NCBI RefSeq assembly: GCF_003205875.1
Contig: NZ_PUBZ01000095.1
Location: 1-60,371, forward strand
Length of the DNA stretch: 60,371 bases
Reading direction: 5' to 3'
DNA from: Herpetosiphon llansteffanensis
Lineage (GTDB): Bacteria > Chloroflexota > Chloroflexia > Chloroflexales > Herpetosiphonaceae
Position 1 is the first letter of the stretch; each line of letters starts with the position of its first letter. A program made the translations under genes and the position numbers. Shown here piece after piece: positions 44,454 through 51,161 of the stretch. The notes below the pieces were generated by a model. That model saw only the letters and a list, made by a program, of their open reading frames with translations, was not told the DNA's origin and made no database searches.

Positions 44454-45437
44454 ATGGTGTCTATGTTTCAAGCACTTTATAGCTTGCCCGACCAACCGTT
44501 GCGCAAACTCAGCAGCGTTGATGAAATTCGCGAAGTGCGTGCCAGCGGCGAAGGGCTGGTGTGGGTTAATTTGTATTCGTGTCAGTCAAGCGAATACGAT
44601 ATATTTTTGCGCGACATGTTTCATTTTCACCCACTCGCCATCGAAGATACGCTGAGCACTGGCTATCAACCACCCAAGGTTGATGATTTTGGCGATTATC
44701 TGTTTATTATTGTGCATGCGCTGGCGGTGGGCGAAGATGTATCGCGCTTGAGCACCGATGAATTAAATTGCTTCTTAGGCCGCAATTTTGTGGTTACAGC
44801 CTCGCATGTGCGCTTAGCGGCATTGGATTCAATTTGGGAACGAGCTGGCCGCGATGGGCGAATTCTTGAGCGCGGCGCTGATTTTTTGGCTCATGCAGTG
44901 CTCGATGCAATTGTTGATGAATTTTTGCCCTACCTTGATCGGATTGATGAAGAAGTTGATTTTCTGGAAGATAGCATTATTCAAGACCCCAAGCCCAGTG
45001 CTTTGCGCCGCATTTTGGAGCTGAAGCACAGCATTTTAGCCTTGCGCCGGGTCGTATCACCCCAACGCGAAGTGATGCAGCGGCTTTCACGCGGCGAGTT
45101 CGATTTGATTTCGCGCAGCTGCGAAATTTATTTTCGCGATATTTACGACCATCTCGTGCGCATCACCGACCTCAGCGAAGGCGTGCGCGATGTGGTTGGC
45201 AGCACCTTGGATACCTATCTCTCGGTTTCCTCGAACAAAATGAACGAAATTATGAAGGCGCTCACAATCGTCAGCACCATTTTCTTGCCTTTAACCCTCG
45301 TTACCTCGCTGTATGGCATGAACTTTGATCTGATGCCCGAATTGCATTGGCGCTATGGCTATCTCATGGTTTGGGCAATTATGCTGCTGATTATCGTGGG
45401 CATGCTCTGGTTTTTTCGCCGCCGCCGCTGGCTGTAA
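44454..45437 (+). CDS. corA: CorA-family magnesium transporter
   Basis: A 327-residue membrane transporter for Mg2+ (or Co2+/Ni2+). The large N-terminal cytoplasmic domain leads into a long helix, and two C-terminal transmembrane helices follow. The signature GMN is in SLYGMNFDLMPEL, just after the first helix. The start at 44454 or 44463 is not decided by a clear ribosome site. A terminator hairpin lies directly upstream. Confidence 0.94.
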   Translation: MVSMFQALYSLPDQPLRKLSSVDEIREVRASGEGLVWVNLYSCQSSEYDIFLRDMFHFHPLAIEDTLSTGYQPPKVDDFGDYLFIIVHALAVGEDVSRLSTDELNCFLGRNFVVTASHVRLAALDSIWERAGRDGRILERGADFLAHAVLDAIVDEFLPYLDRIDEEVDFLEDSIIQDPKPSALRRILELKHSILALRRVVSPQREVMQRLSRGEFDLISRSCEIYFRDIYDHLVRITDLSEGVRDVVGSTLDTYLSVSSNKMNEIMKALTIVSTIFLPLTLVTSLYGMNFDLMPELHWRYGYLMVWAIMLLIIVGMLWFFRRRRWL

Positions 45438-46295
45438 GCGAGGGTTCAGAAATTGATCCACGAAGCGCACGAAGGACACGAAGGGGCGAGGGGTCAGGGA
45501 GCCGGAAACCGCGAAGAACGCGAAGAACACGAAGATTAATTTTTTAGCCACAGATTGTTGGGATTATGTTCTCTGCTCTCTGCTCTATGTTCTATGCTCT
45601 TCATCCCTCATCCCTCATCCTTCGGTTCTCTGAGCCTCGGCGTTAAAACATTGCTCCACGAATTGCACGAAGCTTCACTAAAGCTGGTTGCATGGCTCTC
45701 TGATAATTTGGAGAAATCTCAGGCAATCACCTTACCCAACATTCGTGTTCTTCGTGTCCTTCGTGGTTAAAAACATCGCTCATAACCATGAAGAGCAGGC
45801 TAGTTGATCCACATTAGCTACGAGCTAGCCACGTAGCTAGCTGATTGAGTTTTTCGCCGCGAACCCTTGCACTCGCCTGCGAAGCGATCAACAATTAATA
45901 AAGCCTCATCATTTTTTCACAATGGTGACATTGTATGACACAGGGGCATGCGATAGTATCTAGGTGGAAGGTATTGTCGTCTACAGGTTAAAAGTTAGCG
46001 TTGGAATGACGATGTTGTTAGCAGAAAGCCAGCAATGCACCCGCGATCTCGTCTGATACTAAATCGCTGCTTTGAGGGAATCCTCGCGACCTATGCTCCA
46101 ATTCCTAGGTTTGAGGGAACCAAACTTTCTGCATGGCGGTTATTAAAATATCAGGCTTCAGACCGACCAACAATCGGTTTATTTGCCCTGATCAATACAG
46201 CAACGCTCGGCTATACTTTGGTCATCCTGCTGGCAAGCCAAGCGCTGGGTGTGCTTGTGCGTTGTTCGCAGTGTCAGCGTTTATAGGGGGGAACC
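45438..46295. other. Long intergenic region with repeats and a leader
   Basis: 45447-45770 holds dispersed CACGAAG, TTTTTTAGCCACAGATT, TCTATGTTCTATG and TCCCTCATCCC repeats. 45781-46295 is unique sequence. Short open frames there (for example 46035-46286) lack a ribosome site and show no recognisable product. A possible promoter is at 45931. Confidence 0.6.
45931..45959 (+). promoter_or_regulatory. Possible promoter of the DUF1444-like gene
   Basis: -35 TTGTAT (45931-45936), a 17-base spacer and -10 TAGTAT (45954-45959). It would give a leader of about 330 bases. Confidence 0.4.
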
Positions 46296-47225
46296 ATGAG
46301 CAACTGGGAAAAAACGTTTGGTAAGCGCGAATTGCCAACACCTCCAGCATGGGTCAATTTTTTTAGTCCACAGCAATGGCAAGATTTTCGCCAAATCGTG
46401 CAGCGTTATCTGAAAAACCTCGGTTTGCCGGTTCGCCCCGAAAACCAAGGCTTTGTTGTGCTAGCCGATTATGCTGGTTGGACCAAAGACACCCGCATTG
46501 GGCTTAGCTCTTTGGCGCAAAAATGCTATGCCCATCCCCAATCGCAATGGCTGGCAGTTATTACTGATCATTTTGAGGCAATGCACAAGGGTTTTGAAAA
46601 CGAAGTGCTGTTGCAAGATGAAATAGACGATTTTGAAAGTGTTCGCGATTTGTTGGCAATTCGCTTGTGGGCCTTGGAGCCTGAATTGCGCGAAAAGCTG
46701 ATTTATCGCGAGGATTTGCAGGATGTTTGCTCGGTGTTGGTCTTTGATTTACCAACCACCATTCGCAGCGTCAGCAGCGATGAGGCCGCTGCTTGGGGCA
46801 AGAGCAACGAAGAATTGTTTGCAATTGCCTTGGAAAACTTGCGTGGTCGCGAGCTGCGCCTGACCGAACACGAGTTGGATGATGGGATCAATGTGCTGGC
46901 AATTACCGGCGACGATTTCTTGATTGGCTCGCAAAGCTTGTTGCTTGAGCACTACCCACAATGTTTGGGTCGCTTTGGCACGTTGGTTGCAGTGCCCAAC
47001 CGCCATGTGGTGTTGTGCTACCCAATTAACGAACCGATTGCCTTGGAAGCTTGGACGAGCATGCTACCTGTGGTCGAAGGCATGTACTTGAACGGCCCTG
47101 GCTCGATCTCGAATCAGGTTTTTTGGTACGATAACGGCACCTTTACCCATTTGCCGCATTCGCAAGAGCAGCAATCGGTGCGCTTATCGCCGCCAAGCAC
47201 CTTTTTAACCACCTTCCAAGAGTAA
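46296..47225 (+). CDS. DUF1444-like protein of unknown function
   Basis: A 309-residue soluble protein. The C-terminal half resembles the DUF1444/YtpQ family (FDLPTTIRSVS, LAITGDDFLIGSQSLLLEHY, LVAVPNRHVVLCYPI). The start ATG follows GGGGGG. A strong terminator follows at 47251. It is convergent with nothing and seems monocistronic. Function not known. Confidence 0.72.
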   Translation: MSNWEKTFGKRELPTPPAWVNFFSPQQWQDFRQIVQRYLKNLGLPVRPENQGFVVLADYAGWTKDTRIGLSSLAQKCYAHPQSQWLAVITDHFEAMHKGFENEVLLQDEIDDFESVRDLLAIRLWALEPELREKLIYREDLQDVCSVLVFDLPTTIRSVSSDEAAAWGKSNEELFAIALENLRGRELRLTEHELDDGINVLAITGDDFLIGSQSLLLEHYPQCLGRFGTLVAVPNRHVVLCYPINEPIALEAWTSMLPVVEGMYLNGPGSISNQVFWYDNGTFTHLPHSQEQQSVRLSPPSTFLTTFQE

Positions 47226-47250
47226 AACGCACGCTATTACAATTCAAGAG

Positions 47251-47289
47251 CCTGCTGTTGCCAGAGAAAGCCAACAGCAGGTTTTTTTA
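47251..47289 (+). terminator. Terminator of the DUF1444-like gene
   Basis: A 10-bp stem (CCTGCTGTTG / CAACAGCAGG) followed by TTTTTTTA. Confidence 0.9.
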
Positions 47290-47308
47290 TTCATCAAGGA
47301 GCAATCGA

Positions 47309-47770
47309 ATGGAGCTACACATCCGACGGTATCAAGCAAGCGATGCAGCAATAGTCTGGGAACTGCACAATTTAGGTTTGCAGTTGATGGGTGCGCATCT
47401 GGGCAATGGGCAGCGTGATGCTGATGTTTTAGCGGTTGAAGAGTATTATCTGGCGAAAGGCGGCGAATTTTTGGTTGGCGAATTGGCTGGGCAGGTGGTT
47501 GTGATGGGCGGTTTGTTGCCAACTGGCGAGCGCGAGGCCGAGGTCAAGCGCATGCGGGTGCATCCCGATTTTTGGCGACGTGGCTTGGGCGAGCAAATGT
47601 TGGTTGCGCTTGAAGTACGCGCACGCGAATTGGGCCTAACTAGGCTACATTTGGATACCTCAGTGCCGCAAGCGCCAGCCCAAAAGCTCTATCTGAAACA
47701 TGGCTATCGTGAAATTGCCCGTGGCCAGATCGATCAGCTTGCGATTATTTATTATGAAAAATGGCTCTGA
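47309..47770 (+). CDS. GNAT-family N-acetyltransferase
   Basis: A 153-residue acetyltransferase. The acetyl-CoA pyrophosphate loop region is MRVHPDFWRRGLGEQMLVALE (the Q/RxxGxG/A motif is RRGLGE). The C-terminal KLYLKHGYREIARGQ strand-helix is typical. The start is ATG 47309, with AAGGAG seven bases upstream. The substrate is unknown. It ends 150 bases before the peptide array. Confidence 0.9.
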   Translation: MELHIRRYQASDAAIVWELHNLGLQLMGAHLGNGQRDADVLAVEEYYLAKGGEFLVGELAGQVVVMGGLLPTGEREAEVKRMRVHPDFWRRGLGEQMLVALEVRARELGLTRLHLDTSVPQAPAQKLYLKHGYREIARGQIDQLAIIYYEKWL

Positions 47771-47795
47771 TCTGCTGGTTATTGGCTAGGTTGCG

Positions 47796-47811
47796 CACAT
47801 TTGGAAATGTG
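47796..47811. promoter_or_regulatory. Palindrome upstream of the peptide array
   Basis: CACATTT-GG-AAATGTG, a perfect 7-bp dyad, lies 45 bases upstream of the -35 box of the array promoter. It could bind a dimeric regulator. No T-tract follows, so it is unlikely to be a terminator. Confidence 0.4.
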
Positions 47812-47855
47812 ACATTTGTGAAAAAGGTTATTAATCATTTACTCATCTTATTCGC

Positions 47856-47885
47856 TAGACAACTATTAATAATTAAAAGTATACT
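47856..47885 (+). promoter_or_regulatory. Promoter of the peptide array
   Basis: -35 TAGACA (47856-47861), an 18-base AT-rich spacer and -10 TATACT (47880-47885), 34 bases upstream of the first peptide start. No comparably good promoter was seen between the later peptide genes. Confidence 0.65.
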
Positions 47886-47919
47886 AACAATTAATTCACC
47901 GATTATTAAAGGAGTAGCC

Positions 47920-48018
47920 ATGAAGAAACTGACGATTCGCAAGACCGAAACCATGAAAACGACCGCTGCCTTCTATGCTGGTGGTTGTGGTGGCCCAGTC
48001 ATCATCATCCTGCCATAA
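47920..48018 (+). CDS. Array peptide 1 (32 aa), RiPP-like precursor
   Basis: The first of 11 paralogous short peptides. The leader has IRK at 6-8, ET at 10-11 and KTTAAFYAG at 13-21, then Gly22 and Cys23. The tail from Cys23 is CGGPVIIILP, very hydrophobic. GGAG lies five bases before the ATG. It has Thr9 and Met12 at the variable leader positions. Confidence 0.9.
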   Translation: MKKLTIRKTETMKTTAAFYAGGCGGPVIIILP

Positions 48019-48140
48019 AAACGTCGGTACACTCAAAACCTCATCGAAGCAACACCACTTCTCCTTCCTGCCCTTGCTTCAAAACCCAACTTAATGCTCT
48101 AAAGTAAATACGATCATTTTCATTCCAATGAAGGATTTTC

Positions 48141-48245
48141 ATGAAAAAGATCACCATTCGTAAAGCTGAAACCTTGAAAACCACTGCGGCATTTTATGCT
48201 GGCGGGTGTGATTTAGTCGGTGGCGGAATTATTGTGATTCCCTAA
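48141..48245 (+). CDS. Array peptide 2 (34 aa), RiPP-like precursor
   Basis: The same leader as the other array members (IRK 6-8, KTTAAFYAG 13-21, Gly22, Cys23). The tail is CDLVGGGIIVIP. AAGGA precedes the ATG. The gap to peptide 1 is 122 bases. Confidence 0.9.
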   Translation: MKKITIRKAETLKTTAAFYAGGCDLVGGGIIVIP

Positions 48246-48359
48246 ACCTCGCAGCTACGACAATTTTGAAGCAACTCCTCTCACATCTTGCTCCACTGCT
48301 TCAAAATAATTGAGGATGATCGTCGCACATTTAACTATCATCTCACAAGGAGCAACCCC

Positions 48360-48470
48360 ATGAAGAAAATCATCATTCGCAAAGCTGAAACCGTCAAAAC
48401 AACCGCTGCCTTCTATGCTGGTGGCTGTGGTGCATCGCCAATTGGCCCAGGCCGAATCCTGATCCCATAA
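48360..48470 (+). CDS. Array peptide 3 (36 aa), RiPP-like precursor
   Basis: Standard array leader with Ile at position 5. The tail from Cys23 is CGASPIGPGRILIP. AAGGAG lies eight bases before the ATG. Confidence 0.9.
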   Translation: MKKIIIRKAETVKTTAAFYAGGCGASPIGPGRILIP

Positions 48471-48492
48471 GCAAATAACTCCCAACCTCACG

Positions 48493-48528
48493 CTATTTGC
48501 CTACCACCACCCTTCCCCCCGCAAATAG
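48493..48528 (+). other. Hairpin in the spacer between peptides 3 and 4
   Basis: CTATTTGC and GCAAATAG form an 8-bp stem over a 20-base pyrimidine-rich loop. The next spacer (48722-48762) has the same arms. Confidence 0.6.
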
Positions 48529-48594
48529 TGCTTCAGATTTTTATTGTGCAGCAGTAACATCCCATCATTGCAATGGGCTTATTAGGAGTGTGTC

Positions 48595-48708
48595 ATGAAA
48601 AAGATTACGATTCGCAAGGCCGAAACCGTCAAAACAACCGCTGCGTTCTATGCTGGTGGCTGTGGTGGCCCAATTGTTCCAGGCCGTGGTGGCGTGTTAA
48701 TCCCATAG
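48595..48708 (+). CDS. Array peptide 4 (37 aa), RiPP-like precursor
   Basis: Standard leader with Val12. The tail is CGGPIVPGRGGVLIP. AGGAG lies six bases before the ATG. Just upstream is a short CCCAT...ATGGG dyad (48561-48577). Confidence 0.9.
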   Translation: MKKITIRKAETVKTTAAFYAGGCGGPIVPGRGGVLIP

Positions 48709-48721
48709 GTTTTGCTTGTTG

Positions 48722-48762
48722 CTATTTGCACTGTTCTCGCTCTTTTCTGCCGCTGCAAATAG
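48722..48762 (+). other. Hairpin in the spacer between peptides 4 and 5
   Basis: CTATTTGCA and TGCAAATAG, a 9-bp stem, with the same arms as the previous spacer but a different loop. Conservation of the arms with an unrelated loop suggests the stem matters. Confidence 0.6.
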
Positions 48763-48797
48763 TCCCACAGATTCCTGCTTGAATTGATCCAAAGCAT

Positions 48798-48814
48798 CCC
48801 ATTAACGCAATGGG
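48798..48814 (+). other. Small dyad before peptide 5 ribosome site
   Basis: CCCATT-AACGC-AATGGG lies seven bases before AGGAG of peptide 5; a weaker counterpart precedes peptide 4. It could modulate ribosome access. Confidence 0.45.
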
Positions 48815-48831
48815 TTTATTAGGAGTGTGTC

Positions 48832-48927
48832 ATGAAAAAGCTTGCAATTCGCAAAGTTGAAACCCTGAAAACCACCGCTGCCTTCTATGCTGGTGGCTGC
48901 GGCGGCCCACCACGCCAAATCCCATAG
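48832..48927 (+). CDS. Array peptide 5 (31 aa), RiPP-like precursor
   Basis: Leader of the LAIRKVET subtype (Leu4, Ala5, Val9), shared only with peptides 6 and 7. The tail is CGGPPRQIP. Confidence 0.9.
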   Translation: MKKLAIRKVETLKTTAAFYAGGCGGPPRQIP

Positions 48928-48968
48928 GTTTGGCCGTTTGAATTGTGTGTTTGCTTAAGGAGTGTGTC

Positions 48969-49073
48969 ATGAAAAAGCTTGCAATTCGCAAAGTTGAAAC
49001 TCTGAAAACCACTGCTGCCTTCTATGCTGGTGGTTGTGGCGGCCCAGGCGGCCCACCACGCCAAATCCCATAG
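48969..49073 (+). CDS. Array peptide 6 (34 aa), RiPP-like precursor
   Basis: The leader is identical to that of peptide 5. The tail CGGPGGPPRQIP equals that of peptide 5 with an extra Gly-Gly-Pro, as from a 9-base duplication. The 41-base spacers before and after it are identical, so it arose by recent tandem duplication. Confidence 0.9.
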   Translation: MKKLAIRKVETLKTTAAFYAGGCGGPGGPPRQIP

Positions 49074-49114
49074 GTTTGGCCGTTTGAATTGTGTGTTTGC
49101 TTAAGGAGTGTGTC

Positions 49115-49207
49115 ATGAAAAAGCTTGCAATTCGCAAAGTTGAAACCCTGAAAACCACCGCTGCTTTCTATGCTGGTGGTTGTGGCGGCCCTCGCCCGCT
49201 TCCATAA
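49115..49207 (+). CDS. Array peptide 7 (30 aa), RiPP-like precursor
   Basis: The leader is identical to those of peptides 5 and 6. The tail is CGGPRPLP. AAGGAG precedes the ATG. Confidence 0.9.
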   Translation: MKKLAIRKVETLKTTAAFYAGGCGGPRPLP

Positions 49208-49248
49208 GCTTCTCAGCTCAATGAACTTAGCAGTTTTAGGAGTGTGTT

Positions 49249-49338
49249 ATGAAAAAGATCACGATTCGTAAAACCGAAACCCTGAAAACCACTGCTGCTT
49301 TCTATGCTGGCGGCTGTGGCAGCGTTCGCTTGCCATAA
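49249..49338 (+). CDS. Array peptide 8 (29 aa), RiPP-like precursor
   Basis: The shortest member. Leader with Thr9. The tail is CGSVRLP, seven residues. AGGAG precedes the ATG. Confidence 0.9.
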   Translation: MKKITIRKTETLKTTAAFYAGGCGSVRLP

Positions 49339-49389
49339 ACAATAGCGTCAATTATTGAAACTCATTAATTGTTATAAAGGAGTATTCCA

Positions 49390-49482
49390 ATGAAAAAGAT
49401 TACGATTCGCAAAACCGAAACCCTGAAAACGACCGCTGCCTTCTATGCTGGCAGCTGTGGCCCAATCTTCGCCCAACCATAG
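49390..49482 (+). CDS. Array peptide 9 (30 aa), RiPP-like precursor
   Basis: Position 22 is Ser, so the motif before the Cys is AGSC rather than AGGC. The tail is CGPIFAQP. Confidence 0.9.
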   Translation: MKKITIRKTETLKTTAAFYAGSCGPIFAQP

Positions 49483-49524
49483 TCAATTCGCCCAAATCTA
49501 TAGTATTGCTAAGGGGGATTTCCA

Positions 49525-49638
49525 ATGAAAAAGATCACAATTCGCAAGGCTGAAACGCTCAAAACGACCGCTGCGTTCTATGCTGGTGGCTGTGGTGGCC
49601 CAATCATCATCAGCCCATTCCCAGTGCTCGAACCATAG
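49525..49638 (+). CDS. Array peptide 10 (37 aa), RiPP-like precursor
   Basis: The tail is CGGPIIISPFPVLEP, with the only acidic residue among the Pro-ended tails apart from peptide 2. A GGGGGA ribosome site lies upstream. Confidence 0.9.
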   Translation: MKKITIRKAETLKTTAAFYAGGCGGPIIISPFPVLEP

Positions 49639-49672
49639 GTTTTTTTGAATCGACGGTGTGTAAGGAGTATCC

Positions 49673-49783
49673 ATGAAAAAGATTACGATTCGCAAAGTCG
49701 AAACCCTCAAAACAACGGCGGCCTTTTACGCAGGCTCCTGCGACCCAATTGGCCCCGGTGGTCCCATCCTCGTTGGTGCATAA
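49673..49783 (+). CDS. Array peptide 11 (36 aa), RiPP-like precursor
   Basis: The last member and the most different. It has Ser22 (AGSC), the tail is CDPIGPGGPILVGA, and it is the only one not ending in Pro. AAGGAG precedes the ATG. The protease gene begins 74 bases later. Confidence 0.9.
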   Translation: MKKITIRKVETLKTTAAFYAGSCDPIGPGGPILVGA

Positions 49784-49856
49784 ACTGAACCTGTGAGTGA
49801 GTGAGCAGGAGAAGGTTTTTAGTTAATCCCAACACTAGAAGGGTGGGCCTGGCGCT

Positions 49857-51161
49857 ATGACAAGTATGGTTGCTGCCTCGACGAATCCTTTGTATACAGC
49901 ATCAGCCTATGTTGATGTGTATCCATTTGTTCGGCAAGAGGAGAGCGAAGAAGAGTTATTAATTGGGCGCGTCGATACCAATAACTTCATCATGCTGCCC
50001 AAAGAAGCGGTTGAAATCCTCGATGATTTGGCGCATGGCAAAACCATTGGCGAGGCGCAAGCCCTCTACGCCGAACGCTATGGCGAAATCCCCGATTTGG
50101 TTGATCTCCTCGAACAATTAGAATCCGAAGGCTTTGTGCAGCCACTCCAATCGGATACGGTGCGCTTTGGCCAACAAGCGCCAACCAATGCAGCGCAAGC
50201 TGTGGCAACCAACCCCAATCAACCGCGCACTGTGCGCTTTCACTTCACGTTTTTTCCGGTGCGGCTAGCCCAACTGTTGTTCAGCCCAATCGCTTTGGCC
50301 TTGTATGCGATTGTAATTGGTGGCGCGGCAGCGATTGTGCTGACCCAGCCATCGATTGTGGCAGGCTGGCGGGCGATGGTCGTCGATGAACAAATGGCGC
50401 TCTTTACCTTAATCATCATGCTGCATGGCTTTGTGATTACCTTTTTTCACGAGCTTGGCCATGCGGTGGCCGCCCGATCGCGCGGCGTTGATGTGCGCTT
50501 TGGCATTGGGCGACGCTTATGGGTGATTGTGGCCGAAACCGATATGTCGGGAATTTGGTCGATTAAGCGCAATCTGCGCTTTTTGCCAATTCTGGCGGGC
50601 ATGGTGGTCGATTTGCTCAGCGCCGCGATTATGATTTATCTGGCATTTATGCACCAGCGCCAAATCATTAATCTTTCGGATTTTGGCTATGTTTTGGTGC
50701 GGGCATTTATGTGGAGCTACCTGCTGAATTTGCTGTTTCAGCTGTATTTCTTTGTGCGCACCGATATTTATTATTTCCTCTCAACCTGGTTGCGTTGCTC
50801 AAACCTCATGGGCGATACCGCCAATTACATGATTAATCAGTTCAATCGTGTATTAGGCCGCGCAGAACCACACAACCAAGCGGCAATTCCCGAACGTGAG
50901 CGCACAATTATCAAGCGCTACGCCTTTTTCTGGCTGATCGGGCGGGTGCTTGCTTTCTATTCGTTGTTCTTCTTAACTCTGCCAATTTTATGGAGCTACG
51001 CCAGCATTTTGTTTGAACGTATGTTTGGTAGTTCAAGCAACAACCTGCAAGTGCTCGATTCGATTTTGGCCGCCATTTTGATCTTTATCAGCCAAGCCGT
51101 TGGAATCTTCCTTTGGCTTTGGAGCTTGATCCGCAGAAAGGTTAGCGTCGATGACATCTAA
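49857..51161 (+). CDS. PqqD-like domain plus M50-type peptide zinc metalloprotease
   Basis: This 434-residue membrane protein is likely the leader protease of the peptide array. Residues about 25-100 resemble a PqqD-type peptide-recognition domain (LLIGRVDTNNFIMLPKEAVEILDDL and LLEQLESEGFV). Membrane helices follow, and the M50/site-2-protease motif FFHELGHAVAA has His198, Glu199 and His202. The second motif is FVRTDIYYFLSTWLRCSNLMGD, as in YydH-type peptide metalloproteases (YydH processes the YydF epipeptide in Bacillus). Four or more further helices lie in the C-terminal half. The ribosome site is weak. It overlaps the next gene by 11 bases. Confidence 0.88.
   Translation: MTSMVAASTNPLYTASAYVDVYPFVRQEESEEELLIGRVDTNNFIMLPKEAVEILDDLAHGKTIGEAQALYAERYGEIPDLVDLLEQLESEGFVQPLQSDTVRFGQQAPTNAAQAVATNPNQPRTVRFHFTFFPVRLAQLLFSPIALALYAIVIGGAAAIVLTQPSIVAGWRAMVVDEQMALFTLIIMLHGFVITFFHELGHAVAARSRGVDVRFGIGRRLWVIVAETDMSGIWSIKRNLRFLPILAGMVVDLLSAAIMIYLAFMHQRQIINLSDFGYVLVRAFMWSYLLNLLFQLYFFVRTDIYYFLSTWLRCSNLMGDTANYMINQFNRVLGRAEPHNQAAIPERERTIIKRYAFFWLIGRVLAFYSLFFLTLPILWSYASILFERMFGSSSNNLQVLDSILAAILIFISQAVGIFLWLWSLIRRKVSVDDI

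Noticed and set aside
46035-46286. An 83-codon open frame upstream of the DUF1444-like gene
   Set aside because: No ribosome site, no recognisable protein features, and overlapping alternatives of equal size.
47796-47811. The CACATTT/AAATGTG dyad as a terminator of the GNAT gene
   Set aside because: The stem is AT-rich and is followed by ACATTTGTG rather than a T-tract; an operator is a better guess.
48830-49158. Minus-strand open frames of about 60 codons across the peptide array
   Set aside because: They are antisense shadows of the repeated peptide genes and look alike only because the peptide genes are repeated.
47920-49783. Array peptides as lipoproteins: the AGGC/AGSC motif resembles a lipobox
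   Set aside because: Position -3 is Ala, and the 22 residues before Cys are highly charged (several Lys, Arg, Glu) with only a short hydrophobic stretch, so there is no signal-peptide h-region.
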